From Noviluteimonas gilva (GTDB taxonomy: Bacteria; Pseudomonadota; Gammaproteobacteria; Xanthomonadales; Xanthomonadaceae), in assembly GCF_009740395.1 (NCBI RefSeq), contig NZ_WOXT01000001.1, positions 802,464 through 866,463 on the forward strand: a stretch of DNA of 64,000 nucleotides, read 5' to 3'. A program made the position numbers and the translations under genes. How positions within the stretch are numbered: position 1 is the stretch's first letter; every line of letters starts with the position of its first letter. The notes below the pieces were generated by a model, which saw only the letters and a program-made list of their open reading frames with translations, made no database searches and had not been told where the DNA came from. This document shows, piece by piece, positions 45,829 through 55,035 of this stretch.

Positions 45829-45862
45829 GGTAGCATAAAAGTATCGGACGTTTTATGCTACC
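45829..45862. promoter_or_regulatory. Perfect 12-bp palindromic operator before jetA
   Basis: GGTAGCATAAAA and its exact reverse complement TTTTATGCTACC are 10 bases apart. The site is 25 bases before the WYL start and covers the first ATG available to jetA (45855), so binding would block both directions. Confidence 0.75.
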
Positions 45863-47324
45863 GATGCCGTGGCCGGGGACCCGAGGCTCCAAATTGGACC
45901 AGGAAGCTGTCGCACCGCTGTTCGATCGACTGCCGGAAGGCATCTTCCGGCCCTTGGGCGTGGCTAACAGCCGCCACTACTGGGACGTTCTATCGAGGGT
46001 GATGTCGACGCTCTGGGGCGACGACGGTCGCGCCCCGGGCGAGGAGGTGTCCAAGACCGTGGTGGTTCGGGTCATCGAGTCGTGCATCGTGGCGAATGAT
46101 CCCTGGGACGGCGAGCTGCAGACCCCAGTGGGCGTGCTCAGCCACATGATCTTCAAGACGCTTTCCGAAGCGGGATGGTTCTCGGTGCGGCGCCGCGGCT
46201 TGGTCGATATGGTCACAGTGAAGCCGCGGATCGGCATGCTGTTCACGATGCTCAACGAGTTCGCCCGGCAGGAACCCGAGTACATCGGCGGCCAGGTGCG
46301 ATCGATTCTGCTCAACCTGCGCTCGGTCACCGAGGACAGCAGCGATCCCAATGCCTGCAGCGCCTACCAGACCGCGGCCAAGCAGGCCCGGCAGTGCATG
46401 GCGCACATCATCAATACCGGGTGTCGGGTGCAAGACTTGATGGACGGCCTGGTGGAGTTGGAGTCCGCACGCGACTTCGTCCATGGCTTCTTCACCGACT
46501 TCGTTGAGCGGGTGTACATCGCCGACTACAGCGAGCTACGGACCCGCAACCATCCCCTGCAGTACCGCGGCCAGATCATCGAGAAGACTTATGCGCTGCA
46601 GGATGACGAGGCTTCGCGTGAGCGACTGGTCAGCTGGTACGTCGAGCACATCGGCAAGGGTGACCGGGAGCGTGGGGAGGCTGTCTATCGGCGTGATACC
46701 CACCAACTGCTGCGCCTGAACAACATTGAGGATCACCTCGCCCGGTTGGACGAGGAGATCAACATCGCTAACCAGCGGGCGCTGGCGTTGATCGAGTACA
46801 AGCTGCGCGCCCCGAAACACCTGGACAAGCTGATCAGCCGGGCTTGCGCCTCGTTGGCGGGGATGGAAGAGGGTCACCCTGCGTTGCCCGGCGACGCCGG
46901 CGGCGTGCACTGGTCGGCGCTCGCGCTGGCCAAGCCCCGCAGACCCTTCAGGGAGCAGGTGGCCACCGCCGTCGAGGCGATCGAGTTATCGGATGAGGAG
47001 CTGGCGATGGAGTGGCTGCGCCGGCGCATGGTCGAGAACCGGAAGGTCACCGCCGTGCAGCTGGCCAACTATGTCGCGCGGATGCTCGACGACAAGCAGC
47101 GGGTGGACTCGGACGCGCTCGAGATCGAGTCAATCAACGACCTGTGCTGCTACCAACGCCTGCTGCTGATCGCTTCGCGCGACGACGCGCCTCTGCAGTT
47201 GCGTCGGCACGACCCCGTCATGCAGATGCTGCGCGGGATCCGGGTGAGATTCGAGGACGAGCGCATGACGAACAACGTTTACATGACCCATCGACGCTTT
47301 GTCGTCGAACGTGAGGGAGCGTGA
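45855..47324 (+). CDS. jetA: Wadjet defence protein JetA
   Basis: A protein of 489 residues (if the ATG at 45855 is used), MukF/kleisin-like. The opening LFDRLPEGIFRPLGVANSRHYWDVLSRVMSTLWGDD and the helical middle (LARLDEEINIANQRALALIEYKLRAP) fit JetA. It bridges the JetC heads and JetB. The ATG at 45855 lies inside the palindrome and has no Shine-Dalgarno; ATG 45864 or a TTG near 45894 with GAGG upstream may be the real start. Its stop overlaps jetB. Together with jetB-D it forms a complete system that cleaves closed-circular plasmids. Confidence 0.88.
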   Translation: MLPMPWPGTRGSKLDQEAVAPLFDRLPEGIFRPLGVANSRHYWDVLSRVMSTLWGDDGRAPGEEVSKTVVVRVIESCIVANDPWDGELQTPVGVLSHMIFKTLSEAGWFSVRRRGLVDMVTVKPRIGMLFTMLNEFARQEPEYIGGQVRSILLNLRSVTEDSSDPNACSAYQTAAKQARQCMAHIINTGCRVQDLMDGLVELESARDFVHGFFTDFVERVYIADYSELRTRNHPLQYRGQIIEKTYALQDDEASRERLVSWYVEHIGKGDRERGEAVYRRDTHQLLRLNNIEDHLARLDEEINIANQRALALIEYKLRAPKHLDKLISRACASLAGMEEGHPALPGDAGGVHWSALALAKPRRPFREQVATAVEAIELSDEELAMEWLRRRMVENRKVTAVQLANYVARMLDDKQRVDSDALEIESINDLCCYQRLLLIASRDDAPLQLRRHDPVMQMLRGIRVRFEDERMTNNVYMTHRRFVVEREGA

Positions 47325-47935
47325 TGGCCAACTGGGAGCGACTGGCGGCACAGAGCAACGGCGTCTACGAGGAGCAGGATTACCAGCAAGCGGCCTATCG
47401 CCTGATGATGGAGCAGGTGATCTACGCCGGCGACCGCGGCGGACGCGTGCCCTATGAACTGGTGACTCGCCACCTGGGGCCTTTCCGCGACGTGTTCGAG
47501 CATTTCGGGATGACGATTACCCATAACCCGCACCATGGCTACGTCGTCGTCATCCCACGCCACGCCTTCGGTGCCCGGATGCGGCTGGAGGAGACGCGGC
47601 TGGCGCTGCTGCTGCGACGGGTCTACGACGACCGGATCAACGCGGTCGACATCGTGGACGGGGAGGCCTTCGTCACCCTGGAGGAGCTTGAGCAGCTCTA
47701 CAAGGATCTGCTGGGCAGGCAGTTGCCTGATCGCGGCGAGATGCGCGAACTGGTGCGCTCGCTCAAGCGCAACGGCATGGCCCGCGAGATCGAAGCGGCA
47801 GACGACCAACCCTTCCAGATCGCGATCCGCCCGGCGATCACCGACATCCTGGGCCAGACCGCGTTGCTGCAGCTAGCGGCCTACGGCGTCGACTCCGAAG
47901 TGGTCGAAGAGGAGGCCGACGATGAAGCAGCTTGA
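47324..47935 (+). CDS. jetB: Wadjet defence protein JetB
   Basis: A protein of 203 residues, MukE-like (DUF4194). Family elements are YRLMMEQVIYAGDRGGRVPYELVTRHLGPFRDVFEHFGMTITHNPHHGYVVVIP and the C-terminal IAIRPAITDILGQTALLQLAAY. It binds JetA as its winged-helix partner. ATG 47324 overlaps the jetA stop (TGATG); GTG 47321 is an alternative. The end overlaps jetC by 14 bases. Confidence 0.87.
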   Translation: MANWERLAAQSNGVYEEQDYQQAAYRLMMEQVIYAGDRGGRVPYELVTRHLGPFRDVFEHFGMTITHNPHHGYVVVIPRHAFGARMRLEETRLALLLRRVYDDRINAVDIVDGEAFVTLEELEQLYKDLLGRQLPDRGEMRELVRSLKRNGMAREIEAADDQPFQIAIRPAITDILGQTALLQLAAYGVDSEVVEEEADDEAA

Positions 47936-50900
47936 GTCGATTGGTCTGGTCCAGTACTTCCTCTACACCCGGCAAGATCTTGATGTCGGTTGGAACACGG
48001 CCTTCCTCGGGCCCAACGGTACCGGGAAGACGGCACTGCTCGATGCATTGCAGATTGTGCTGCTGGGCGCCGATCGCAACCGGATCCACTTCAACGCCTC
48101 GAGCGAAGGAAAGCGCCGGGCCCGCAGCCTCCGCGACTACTGCCTCGGCGTGTATGGGCAACGGCCGAGCGACGTGTGCCGGGACTCGGCCAACACCTAT
48201 ATCAACTTGGTGTTCCGCGATCCCGATACCGGTGTGGCGGTGACCGCCGGCGCCGCCCTATCCGCGACCCTGGACAGCCAGGATCACATCTTCCACAGCC
48301 TCTACATCCTCCCCGGCGTCGCGCTACGCACCGAGCAGATGATCGAGATGCAGGGTGGAAAGGAGATGGTGCTGCCCTGGCGACGGATGCAGCACGAACT
48401 TGCCGATCGCTGCAGGGCGGTTGGTACCACGCCGGTGTTCACCATCAACGGCGAGGAGTTCTCCCGCCAGTTGTTCGGCGCGCATCTGGCCGAGCGCGGC
48501 GAGTCGCCGAACTATCGGGCGATCCGCACGGCTTTCGCCCGATCGCTCAAGCTCAACCGCGACGTCGACGACCTCAACGAGACCCTCCGCAGCCACCTGA
48601 TCGAGGCGCGACCGACCAACGTCACTCAGTTCCGCGCCAGGCTGGACCAGTTCCGAGAGATCCAGCGCACCATCCAGGAGCTGGCCGAACGCTTGGCCGA
48701 GGCCGAGGCCGTCGAAAAGCAGTACCGCACAGTCAGGCAGCACTTCGTCAAGGCGGCCAACTACGGTTATTTGAAGGCCGTGTACTCGTCCGAACGGCTC
48801 GGCGAACAGGTAGGCGAAGCCGCGGACATGATCGAACATCTCACGCTGCAGGAGACTTCGGCGAAAGTGGCGCTGAGCAAGGCGGAGGCCGATGCCGCGG
48901 CGGCACACAAGCGACTAGTGACGGCGGAGGTCGCGCTGAACCAGGATCCGGAATACCTGAGTCAGTTGGGCAGCAGGAAGGAACTGGACAAGAGTCGAGA
49001 GGATCTGGGCGGGTTGCGGGTCGGGTTCAAGGACGAGCTGGCCCGGCTGGGCGGCACAGTGCGCCGCTTAGTGGGCAACAAGGACCTAGCCGATATGCAA
49101 GGTAGCGGTGCGAAGGCGCTTGAGTACCTGTCCGCACTGACCCAACACGTGGGGCGGGAAGAGGAGATCCAGCCAGAGGACACTCTAGTGTTGGCCAACG
49201 CCATCGGTGCGCTGCACAAAGCTGTCGACGATGTGCGGATGGAGCTCGCCCAACAGTCGGTCGAGGCGAACCAGGCGCTGGCCTTGGCCAAGGGCGACAT
49301 CGCTCGGGCCGGCTCCGGTCGGGCGCCGCTTAGGCGCGAAGTGGCAGGTCTGCAGGCCCTGCTTGAGGAGGCCGACATCCGCACCACGCCCGTGTGCGAT
49401 CTGGTCGAAGTCAAGGATCCGGAATGGCAGCCGGCCATCGAGGCCTACCTTGGGCGAAATGTCGACGCTTTGTTGGTTCACGATCCGGCGCAGGAAACGG
49501 CCGCGGTAGATCTCTACCGACGCAATCGTCGGGATATCTACGGCGCCAAACTCGCTCTGAGCACGCGTACCCGCCCGTGGCAGGCCCCCGGTGGGGGCAA
49601 ATATGCTGCCCAGCTGATCGCCGGCGACGACAAGGGCGCCGTGCGCTTCCTGCAGGGCGAGCTAGGCAAAGTAGCGCTGGTGGACAGCAGTGAGCAGCTG
49701 CGCGTGGGCCATAAGGCGCTCTCGCGTGATGGCATGGTCAGCTCTGGCGGCGGCATCGATCGCCTGCGCCTGTTGACGACGGCCGGCCTGCGCATCGGTG
49801 GGCTCAGCAATGATGAGCAATTGCGGGCGGCGCGCGAGGCGCTGCGGAAGGCGGATGAGCATTACGAGGCGGTCAAGCATCGGCTGCAGTTGGTGGTGGA
49901 CATCGGTCAGGCGCTCGCGTCGGCTGGCGACAGCGACACTATCCAGAAGCGTCTCCAGGCGACCGTCAGCCAGATCGTGAACCAGCAAGCCGCGATCACC
50001 CAAGTGGAGACAATCGTCGAAGCGGGTGCCTCCGGTGGCGTCGCCGCGCTTAAGGCTGCGGCAGCGGACGCAGCGAAGGAACACGAGGCGAAGGACACGG
50101 CCAAGATCGCCGCCTCGAACGAATTGACGCGGATTGGATCGGCCTTGGGTGGCATGCGCGGACAGCTCGAACGGCTTGAGCGCGAACAAATCGACGCCCA
50201 GGTGGCTGAGTCGGCCGCACGCCAGAACCCACTGTGCGACCTCAATGCGGCCGAGGAGCTTCGGCAGGCAGTGGACGCCAAGACTGAGGAAGATGCGGCG
50301 GCGGCAATCGCCGAGTGCACCAAACAGCACGAGGACAGCGCCCGACACGGCAACACCGCCAACATCAAGGCGTGGGGCCTCATGACCACGTACTTGGCCA
50401 ATTACCAGCTCGAGAACCACGAGATCCGCGACCAGGACTGGCGGCAGGCCCAGGTCATGATCCAAGGCGAGATCAAGCGGATGTCCGAACTGGAGCTCGT
50501 CGAGAAGAAGGACGAGGCCGACCGCGCGTACGCCGCCGCCGTCGACGTCTTCCGGTCGGACGTTGCGCATACCTTGCTCAACGGCTTCGATGCGATCGAG
50601 GAGCAGATCAAGGGGCTGAACCGGATACTCGACAAGGCGCCGGAGTTCACCAACGGCGAGCGGTACCAGTTCAAGGCCACCAAGGTCGACCAGCACCGGA
50701 AGCTATACGAGTTCCTGCAACGCGTGCGGGAGATGGGTGAGAGCGAGGCCACGCTGTTTGGCGGCTCCGGTCCCATCCCGGAGGAATTTCGGCTGCTGGT
50801 GGAAGGCGATGGCAAGGGCTCGCCGCTGCAGCTGGAGAACAGTCCGCTCAACGACCATCGGTTGTTCTTCAGCTACGACGTCGACATCTATGCCGGCGGC

Positions 50901-51338
50901 GAGTTGAAGGGGAGGCTCAGCAAGCGGTTCGGGCCCGGCTCCGGTGGCGAGCACCGCACGCCGCTCTACGTCATCTTCGGTGCCGCGCTGGCTGCCGCGT
51001 TTGGCAAACCGGCGGGCACGCCAGGGTGCGGCGGGTTGATCATGTTGGACGAGGCGTTCGAGAAGATGGATGCCCAGAACGTGCGTGCGACTGCCGAGTA
51101 CCTCAATGCCCTCGGATTGCAGATGGTCATCGCCGGCCCCGAATCCGACCAGGCAAAGATGTCGTCGTTCCTCGACGTGTATTGGGACATGGCGCGGTTC
51201 GGATCGAAGCGGATCCAGTTGTTCCGCAACGAGGTGAAGCCGGCTGCCCGGGAGTTGCTGGCCAGCGACATCGTCGCCGTGCATCCGGAACTGATGGAGG
51301 AGGCCTTGGCCGAGGTTGCGGAGCCCGCAGGTGGCTGA
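47922..51338 (+). CDS. jetC: Wadjet SMC-like ATPase JetC
   Basis: A protein of 1138 residues. Walker A is G30-P-N-G-T-G-K-T37 near the start. Two long coiled-coil segments flank a hinge around residues 480-560 (VCDLVEVKDPEWQPAIEAYLGRN). The C-terminal head carries the ABC signature LSKRFGPGSGGEHRTPLYVIFGAAL and Walker B with catalytic Glu in LIMLDEAFEKMD. This is the MukB-like motor of Wadjet, which extrudes DNA loops to measure circle size before JetD cuts. GAGGAGG precedes the ATG. Confidence 0.93.
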   Translation: MKQLESIGLVQYFLYTRQDLDVGWNTAFLGPNGTGKTALLDALQIVLLGADRNRIHFNASSEGKRRARSLRDYCLGVYGQRPSDVCRDSANTYINLVFRDPDTGVAVTAGAALSATLDSQDHIFHSLYILPGVALRTEQMIEMQGGKEMVLPWRRMQHELADRCRAVGTTPVFTINGEEFSRQLFGAHLAERGESPNYRAIRTAFARSLKLNRDVDDLNETLRSHLIEARPTNVTQFRARLDQFREIQRTIQELAERLAEAEAVEKQYRTVRQHFVKAANYGYLKAVYSSERLGEQVGEAADMIEHLTLQETSAKVALSKAEADAAAAHKRLVTAEVALNQDPEYLSQLGSRKELDKSREDLGGLRVGFKDELARLGGTVRRLVGNKDLADMQGSGAKALEYLSALTQHVGREEEIQPEDTLVLANAIGALHKAVDDVRMELAQQSVEANQALALAKGDIARAGSGRAPLRREVAGLQALLEEADIRTTPVCDLVEVKDPEWQPAIEAYLGRNVDALLVHDPAQETAAVDLYRRNRRDIYGAKLALSTRTRPWQAPGGGKYAAQLIAGDDKGAVRFLQGELGKVALVDSSEQLRVGHKALSRDGMVSSGGGIDRLRLLTTAGLRIGGLSNDEQLRAAREALRKADEHYEAVKHRLQLVVDIGQALASAGDSDTIQKRLQATVSQIVNQQAAITQVETIVEAGASGGVAALKAAAADAAKEHEAKDTAKIAASNELTRIGSALGGMRGQLERLEREQIDAQVAESAARQNPLCDLNAAEELRQAVDAKTEEDAAAAIAECTKQHEDSARHGNTANIKAWGLMTTYLANYQLENHEIRDQDWRQAQVMIQGEIKRMSELELVEKKDEADRAYAAAVDVFRSDVAHTLLNGFDAIEEQIKGLNRILDKAPEFTNGERYQFKATKVDQHRKLYEFLQRVREMGESEATLFGGSGPIPEEFRLLVEGDGKGSPLQLENSPLNDHRLFFSYDVDIYAGGELKGRLSKRFGPGSGGEHRTPLYVIFGAALAAAFGKPAGTPGCGGLIMLDEAFEKMDAQNVRATAEYLNALGLQMVIAGPESDQAKMSSFLDVYWDMARFGSKRIQLFRNEVKPAARELLASDIVAVHPELMEEALAEVAEPAGG

Positions 51339-52563
51339 GGGGCGTCGGCCGGTGCTATGTGTGTGGGTGGAGGCCGTCTTGCGCGAGCAGATGCAGCGCG
51401 GCGAACGGAAGCGGGTAACCGGGTCTACGGCTGCCCCGCAGAAATCAAACCTCAAGCCCACCAACTCGATCTACTGGCGGCAGGGCTTTGACGAGCGCAT
51501 GCGCGGCCACGAGCAGATCCGGAGTGCGGTCACGCGCGGCGCAGTGGAGGCGGGGTGGGGCGACCAAGGCGGCGAGGATCGACCGCTGGAGTGGGTGCGC
51601 GTGCGCGACGTGGATGTGCTGGCCGACCTGCTTGGCCTGAGCACGAACGTGGGTCAGCTGCAGGCCGCCAAGGAGGAGCTGAAGCCATGGCTGGAGCGCT
51701 ATCCGCGCCTGAGCGAGATATTGCAGACGTGGGCGGCGCTGCGCCGCGTGCGTGCAATGGGACCAGACTCCTGGCGCTCGTGGCGAGATGCTCTGCACGT
51801 GCTCGATGCCTTAGCAGCTAGGCCCGGGGAGGATCAGGTCATCCGTGTCCTCAGTGGACGCCTGTTCTCGGATACGAAGCGGATCGAACAACTGCTACCG
51901 CAACTCGACGTGCTGTCCGGAGGAGGGCTGGCAAGCCGACCACGTGGCAAGTGGGAGGTGCTCAAGACGCTCGGCTTGGTCAAGCAGCCGCTGCCGCTGA
52001 TGGTCGCTGGGGCAGGCACCATCCTGATGCAGCAGGGGCCTGATTGCACAATCGCGCGGCCCTACGTTGGCGTGGCGCCGCGGAACGTGCGTGGCCTGGC
52101 GGCTACGCCGGCGTGGGTACTGACGATCGAGAACCTGACAACGTTCCACATGGCCGCTGAAGCGATGACGGGCAGAACGGATGGACTGGTCGTGTTCACC
52201 GGTGGCATGCCATCACCGGCATGGGTTGCTGGTTTCCGTCGCCTAACCGAGCAGCTTTCACAATCAGCGACGTTCTACCACTGGGGAGACATCGACGTCG
52301 GTGGCTTTCGGATTGCGGCTCGATTGCAGGAGGTGGCGCTGCCGGCAGGCGTGTCGCTGCAACCATGGCTCATGGACGCAACAGCACATGGCTGTGGGAA
52401 AAAGGTGTCAGATTCGATGCGCGATGCAATGAGAGCGACGGCGATCCATGCTGGATGGTCAATGCTCGAGGAATTGCCAGCATTGACGTTGGAGCAAGAG
52501 CTGGTCGAAGTGAAGTTGCCGGACACCGCAAGAAAGCAAGGAAAGTCACCTGATGGCGAGTAA
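51331..52563 (+). CDS. jetD: Wadjet nuclease JetD (Toprim)
   Basis: A protein of 410 residues starting at GTG 51331, overlapping the jetC stop; TTG 51316 is also in frame. The N-terminal half (TNSIYWRQGFDERMRGHEQIRSAV) is DUF3322-like and the C-terminal half is a DUF2220/Toprim domain: LTIENLTTFH supplies the catalytic Glu and FYHWGDIDVGGFRIAARL the Asp pair. JetD is the topoisomerase VI-like endonuclease of Wadjet. All key residues are present, so the operon looks intact. Confidence 0.9.
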   Translation: MAEGRRPVLCVWVEAVLREQMQRGERKRVTGSTAAPQKSNLKPTNSIYWRQGFDERMRGHEQIRSAVTRGAVEAGWGDQGGEDRPLEWVRVRDVDVLADLLGLSTNVGQLQAAKEELKPWLERYPRLSEILQTWAALRRVRAMGPDSWRSWRDALHVLDALAARPGEDQVIRVLSGRLFSDTKRIEQLLPQLDVLSGGGLASRPRGKWEVLKTLGLVKQPLPLMVAGAGTILMQQGPDCTIARPYVGVAPRNVRGLAATPAWVLTIENLTTFHMAAEAMTGRTDGLVVFTGGMPSPAWVAGFRRLTEQLSQSATFYHWGDIDVGGFRIAARLQEVALPAGVSLQPWLMDATAHGCGKKVSDSMRDAMRATAIHAGWSMLEELPALTLEQELVEVKLPDTARKQGKSPDGE

Positions 52564-52708
52564 TTCGCTGGATTCCCGTGATCGAGCAACGACAGCAGAG
52601 CGTAAGGCGGAAATCGAACGCCAACTAACTGCTTATTGTGCGCTGGATACGTTGGCACTGGTTGGACTGTGGTCCGCCTTTAGCGGCTCGAAACTGAAGG
52701 TGGCGTAG
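52553..52708 (+). pseudogene. C-terminal fragment of a second DUF2779 gene
   Basis: An open stretch of 51 codons encoding MASNSLDSRDRATTAERKA and ending IERQLTAYCALDTLALVGLW plus a short tail. It aligns by eye with the last residues of the intact DUF2779 protein (LRYCELDTLAMVFAWEGL), sharing the YC-x-LDTLA core, the last exonuclease motif. Nothing of the preceding ~600 residues is present, and it overlaps the jetD end. Best read as a remnant left by a recombination event; a small functional gene is possible but unlikely. Confidence 0.65.
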
Positions 52709-53581
52709 ATGGAGAAGGATGCCAAAAAGGGGTCCATGACCACTCAAGCGTTTTCCAGTGAGTATCTGGACGAGCTGCGCGACGACATCGAGCGATGTGC
52801 CGCGCAACTTGCCGCGCCATCCCCGCCACCCGTCGCGGAAGGATTTGATGCCGAGCTCCTGGCGGAGCTAGATAGCAAGCTCGCCACCGCACTGCAAACA
52901 GCGCGCGAGAACGCGAAACGTCTCGTCGAAGAGCACCAGGCGCAGTTTCCGGACAGTCCACTCTTTTGCTCATGCTCTCTCTTGCGCCCGCTGGGCCAAA
53001 GCCGGCGCGAACTGTCGGTCACCCAGGTGTTGGGGTGGCTTTTCGATCCCAGTGCCGAGCACGGGTTCGGAGGACGCCTGCTTCGCGCATTCCTTTCGAT
53101 GCTGTTGGATGATTCCGAAGCGGCGCGGATAATCAATCAGGCCGACGATCGCGATATCTCGGTCTACACCGAGTTCGCCATCAACGAAACGAGTCGCGCC
53201 GACATCGTGATCGCAAGCCACGACCACGCCGTAGTTATCGAGGCCAAGGTCGACTCCCGCGAGGGTATCACGCAGACGGAACGGTATAGCCGGGACTTCG
53301 GAAGAGCGTTTCCGGTGTGCACGTACGTCTACTTGACTCCTCACGGCACGAAAGCCTTGGCCGCCGGATTCCGAGCCGTGCGCTACTTGGAAGCTGCGCG
53401 GGCGATGATGCAGGCGCTGCCAGACGCCCGCACGGCAGAGGGATTCCATTACGCACGATACTTCGTGGCAGGGATGCTCAACGACCTTTGCAGCGTCCGC
53501 ACCTCGAACGTCATCGACGAGGTATTGCAAGGTAACAGCTTCGAACTCGAAACCCTTTTGGAGAATCAATCGCATGGTTGA
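52709..53581 (+). CDS. PD-(D/E)XK nuclease family protein
   Basis: A protein of 290 residues. E101 in ELSVTQVLGWLFDPSAEHGFGGRLLRAFL and the core D165 (RADIVIAS), E178-A-K180 (VVIEAKVD) and Q189 form a complete PD-(D/E)XK active site of the PDDEXK_4 type. The N-terminal 80 residues are helical. The stop overlaps the next gene by eight bases, so the pair is probably one unit. An inner start at 52736 with AGGGG is possible. The target is unknown; such orphan nucleases are common in defence islands. Confidence 0.8.
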   Translation: MEKDAKKGSMTTQAFSSEYLDELRDDIERCAAQLAAPSPPPVAEGFDAELLAELDSKLATALQTARENAKRLVEEHQAQFPDSPLFCSCSLLRPLGQSRRELSVTQVLGWLFDPSAEHGFGGRLLRAFLSMLLDDSEAARIINQADDRDISVYTEFAINETSRADIVIASHDHAVVIEAKVDSREGITQTERYSRDFGRAFPVCTYVYLTPHGTKALAAGFRAVRYLEAARAMMQALPDARTAEGFHYARYFVAGMLNDLCSVRTSNVIDEVLQGNSFELETLLENQSHG

Positions 53582-54230
53582 CGAATTTCCGACCCAGTCG
53601 CCGGCCCTTGGGTTCTGGGTCAAGCACCAGGACGCCATGCTCGCGTTCGAGTACGAAAGCGATGACGACGATCCGATCTCTGACGAGCTCCAGAAATTGT
53701 TCGAGGTCCAACGCTACCGGGAACTGCTAGATCGGATCCTCGAAGTGAGTGGCGAAGAGGGCAACGCCCTCGTCCACGCCATCGCGAACGTGACGGCCGG
53801 TGCCTGGGCAAGGCACCCCAAGCTCGTCATAGAACGCAAGAGGAAGGCGACCGCCTGGGCGGAGAAATTCTTTGTAAGGCGAGAAAGGGCGCGCAGCGGA
53901 GATTCGATAGAAGTGGGGTTCTACCTCGAAACCAATGCTCAGCTCGGAATAACGTTGTACACCTACCTCTGGACGAAGGGAGGGAAGGCTGCCGCGGAGT
54001 TCAATGCCCAGTGCATCCGTGATTTCTCCAAAGGCAACGTGTTGAAGGGTGCTGACGACAAGACACGGTACTGGAGCAACGGCGTACTCCTCCTTGCCAG
54101 AGTTCCATTGCGAGACTTCATGTCTGCGGCCGGCGAGCTAGAGGCCATGCGCTTCTTTGAGCATGCGACCGCCCAAATCACCAAGTGCACGGGGGATGCC
54201 GTGGCCAGGATTCTCGAGCCTAGGGGATGA
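53574..54230 (+). CDS. Unknown protein coupled to the PD-(D/E)XK nuclease
   Basis: A protein of 218 residues, not recognised. It has an acidic N-terminus (YESDDDDPISDELQKLFEVQRYRELLDRIL), then helices and a basic middle segment (IERKRKATAWAEKFFVRRERARSGDSIEVGF), with short strands (LGITLYTYLWTKGG) after it. The eight-base overlap with the nuclease gene indicates translational coupling, so it may be a partner, inhibitor or specificity subunit. Confidence 0.65.
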   Translation: MVDEFPTQSPALGFWVKHQDAMLAFEYESDDDDPISDELQKLFEVQRYRELLDRILEVSGEEGNALVHAIANVTAGAWARHPKLVIERKRKATAWAEKFFVRRERARSGDSIEVGFYLETNAQLGITLYTYLWTKGGKAAAEFNAQCIRDFSKGNVLKGADDKTRYWSNGVLLLARVPLRDFMSAAGELEAMRFFEHATAQITKCTGDAVARILEPRG

Positions 54231-54294
54231 GCTGCGCAAAGCTTCGCTGTAGCCGCCGCCACTACGTCGCGGCGCGGCTTAACTGAGGCATCAA

Positions 54295-55035
54295 ATGCAC
54301 ACGCAGATTATCGCCGGTGTTGATCTTGCCTGGATGGGCGCCCGAAATCCGACTGCCATTGCCGTTGGAAAGATTGAATGTGGCGTGATCGAACTCTCAT
54401 CCGTCTTCGTGGGTCTCTACGGAACGCAGTCTGTTATCGAAGCCCTGGATGGCATCGTAGATCTGCAAGGCGTCGCGATTGATGGGCCGTTGATCATCAG
54501 GAATCAAATTGGTCAACGGGAGTGCGAACGAGAGGTCGGCGTTTTTTACGGCAGCAGGAAGGCCTCTTGTCACACTTCAAATCTACGCAGATTCCCAGAC
54601 GCCGCTGGAGTGAAGCTGTCATCGCATTTGGTAAGCGCTGGATTTCGGCACCTTGCACCAACGAATCACAAGTGGCAGCTGGAGTGCTACCCGCACCCTG
54701 CACTAATCGAGATATTCGGGCTTTCGGAAAGGTTGGCGTACAAAAAGGGGACGATCCTTCAAAAGCGCCATGGCCAAATCGAGCTGAGTAAGCTCATTAT
54801 GGCGCTCGAAGAGTCGGCCACGTTACCTCTTCGTGTTCCTGGCGCTTTTCACATGTACATAGATGCAGATCGCATTAGCGCATTACGAGGTGATCAGCTG
54901 AAGCACAACGAGGATGTGCTGGATGCAATTGTTTGCATGTACATAGGGGCTCTGTATCAATCGGGGCAAGAGCAGTCCATTTTTGGTACGCCAGTGGATG
55001 GCTATATCTATGTCCCCGCAAAGAGGTGCGTCTAA
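54295..55035 (+). CDS. DUF429 predicted RNase H-like nuclease
   Basis: A protein of 246 residues. The family motifs are IIAGVDLAW (first Asp), AIDGPL (second Asp), WQLECYPHPALIEIFG, and NEDVLDAIVCMYIGALY (last acidic residues), placed as in the DUF429 RNase H fold. GC and codon use are lower than in the core. It stands alone; role in the island is unknown, though DUF429 genes often accompany defence genes. Confidence 0.8.
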   Translation: MHTQIIAGVDLAWMGARNPTAIAVGKIECGVIELSSVFVGLYGTQSVIEALDGIVDLQGVAIDGPLIIRNQIGQRECEREVGVFYGSRKASCHTSNLRRFPDAAGVKLSSHLVSAGFRHLAPTNHKWQLECYPHPALIEIFGLSERLAYKKGTILQKRHGQIELSKLIMALEESATLPLRVPGAFHMYIDADRISALRGDQLKHNEDVLDAIVCMYIGALYQSGQEQSIFGTPVDGYIYVPAKRCV

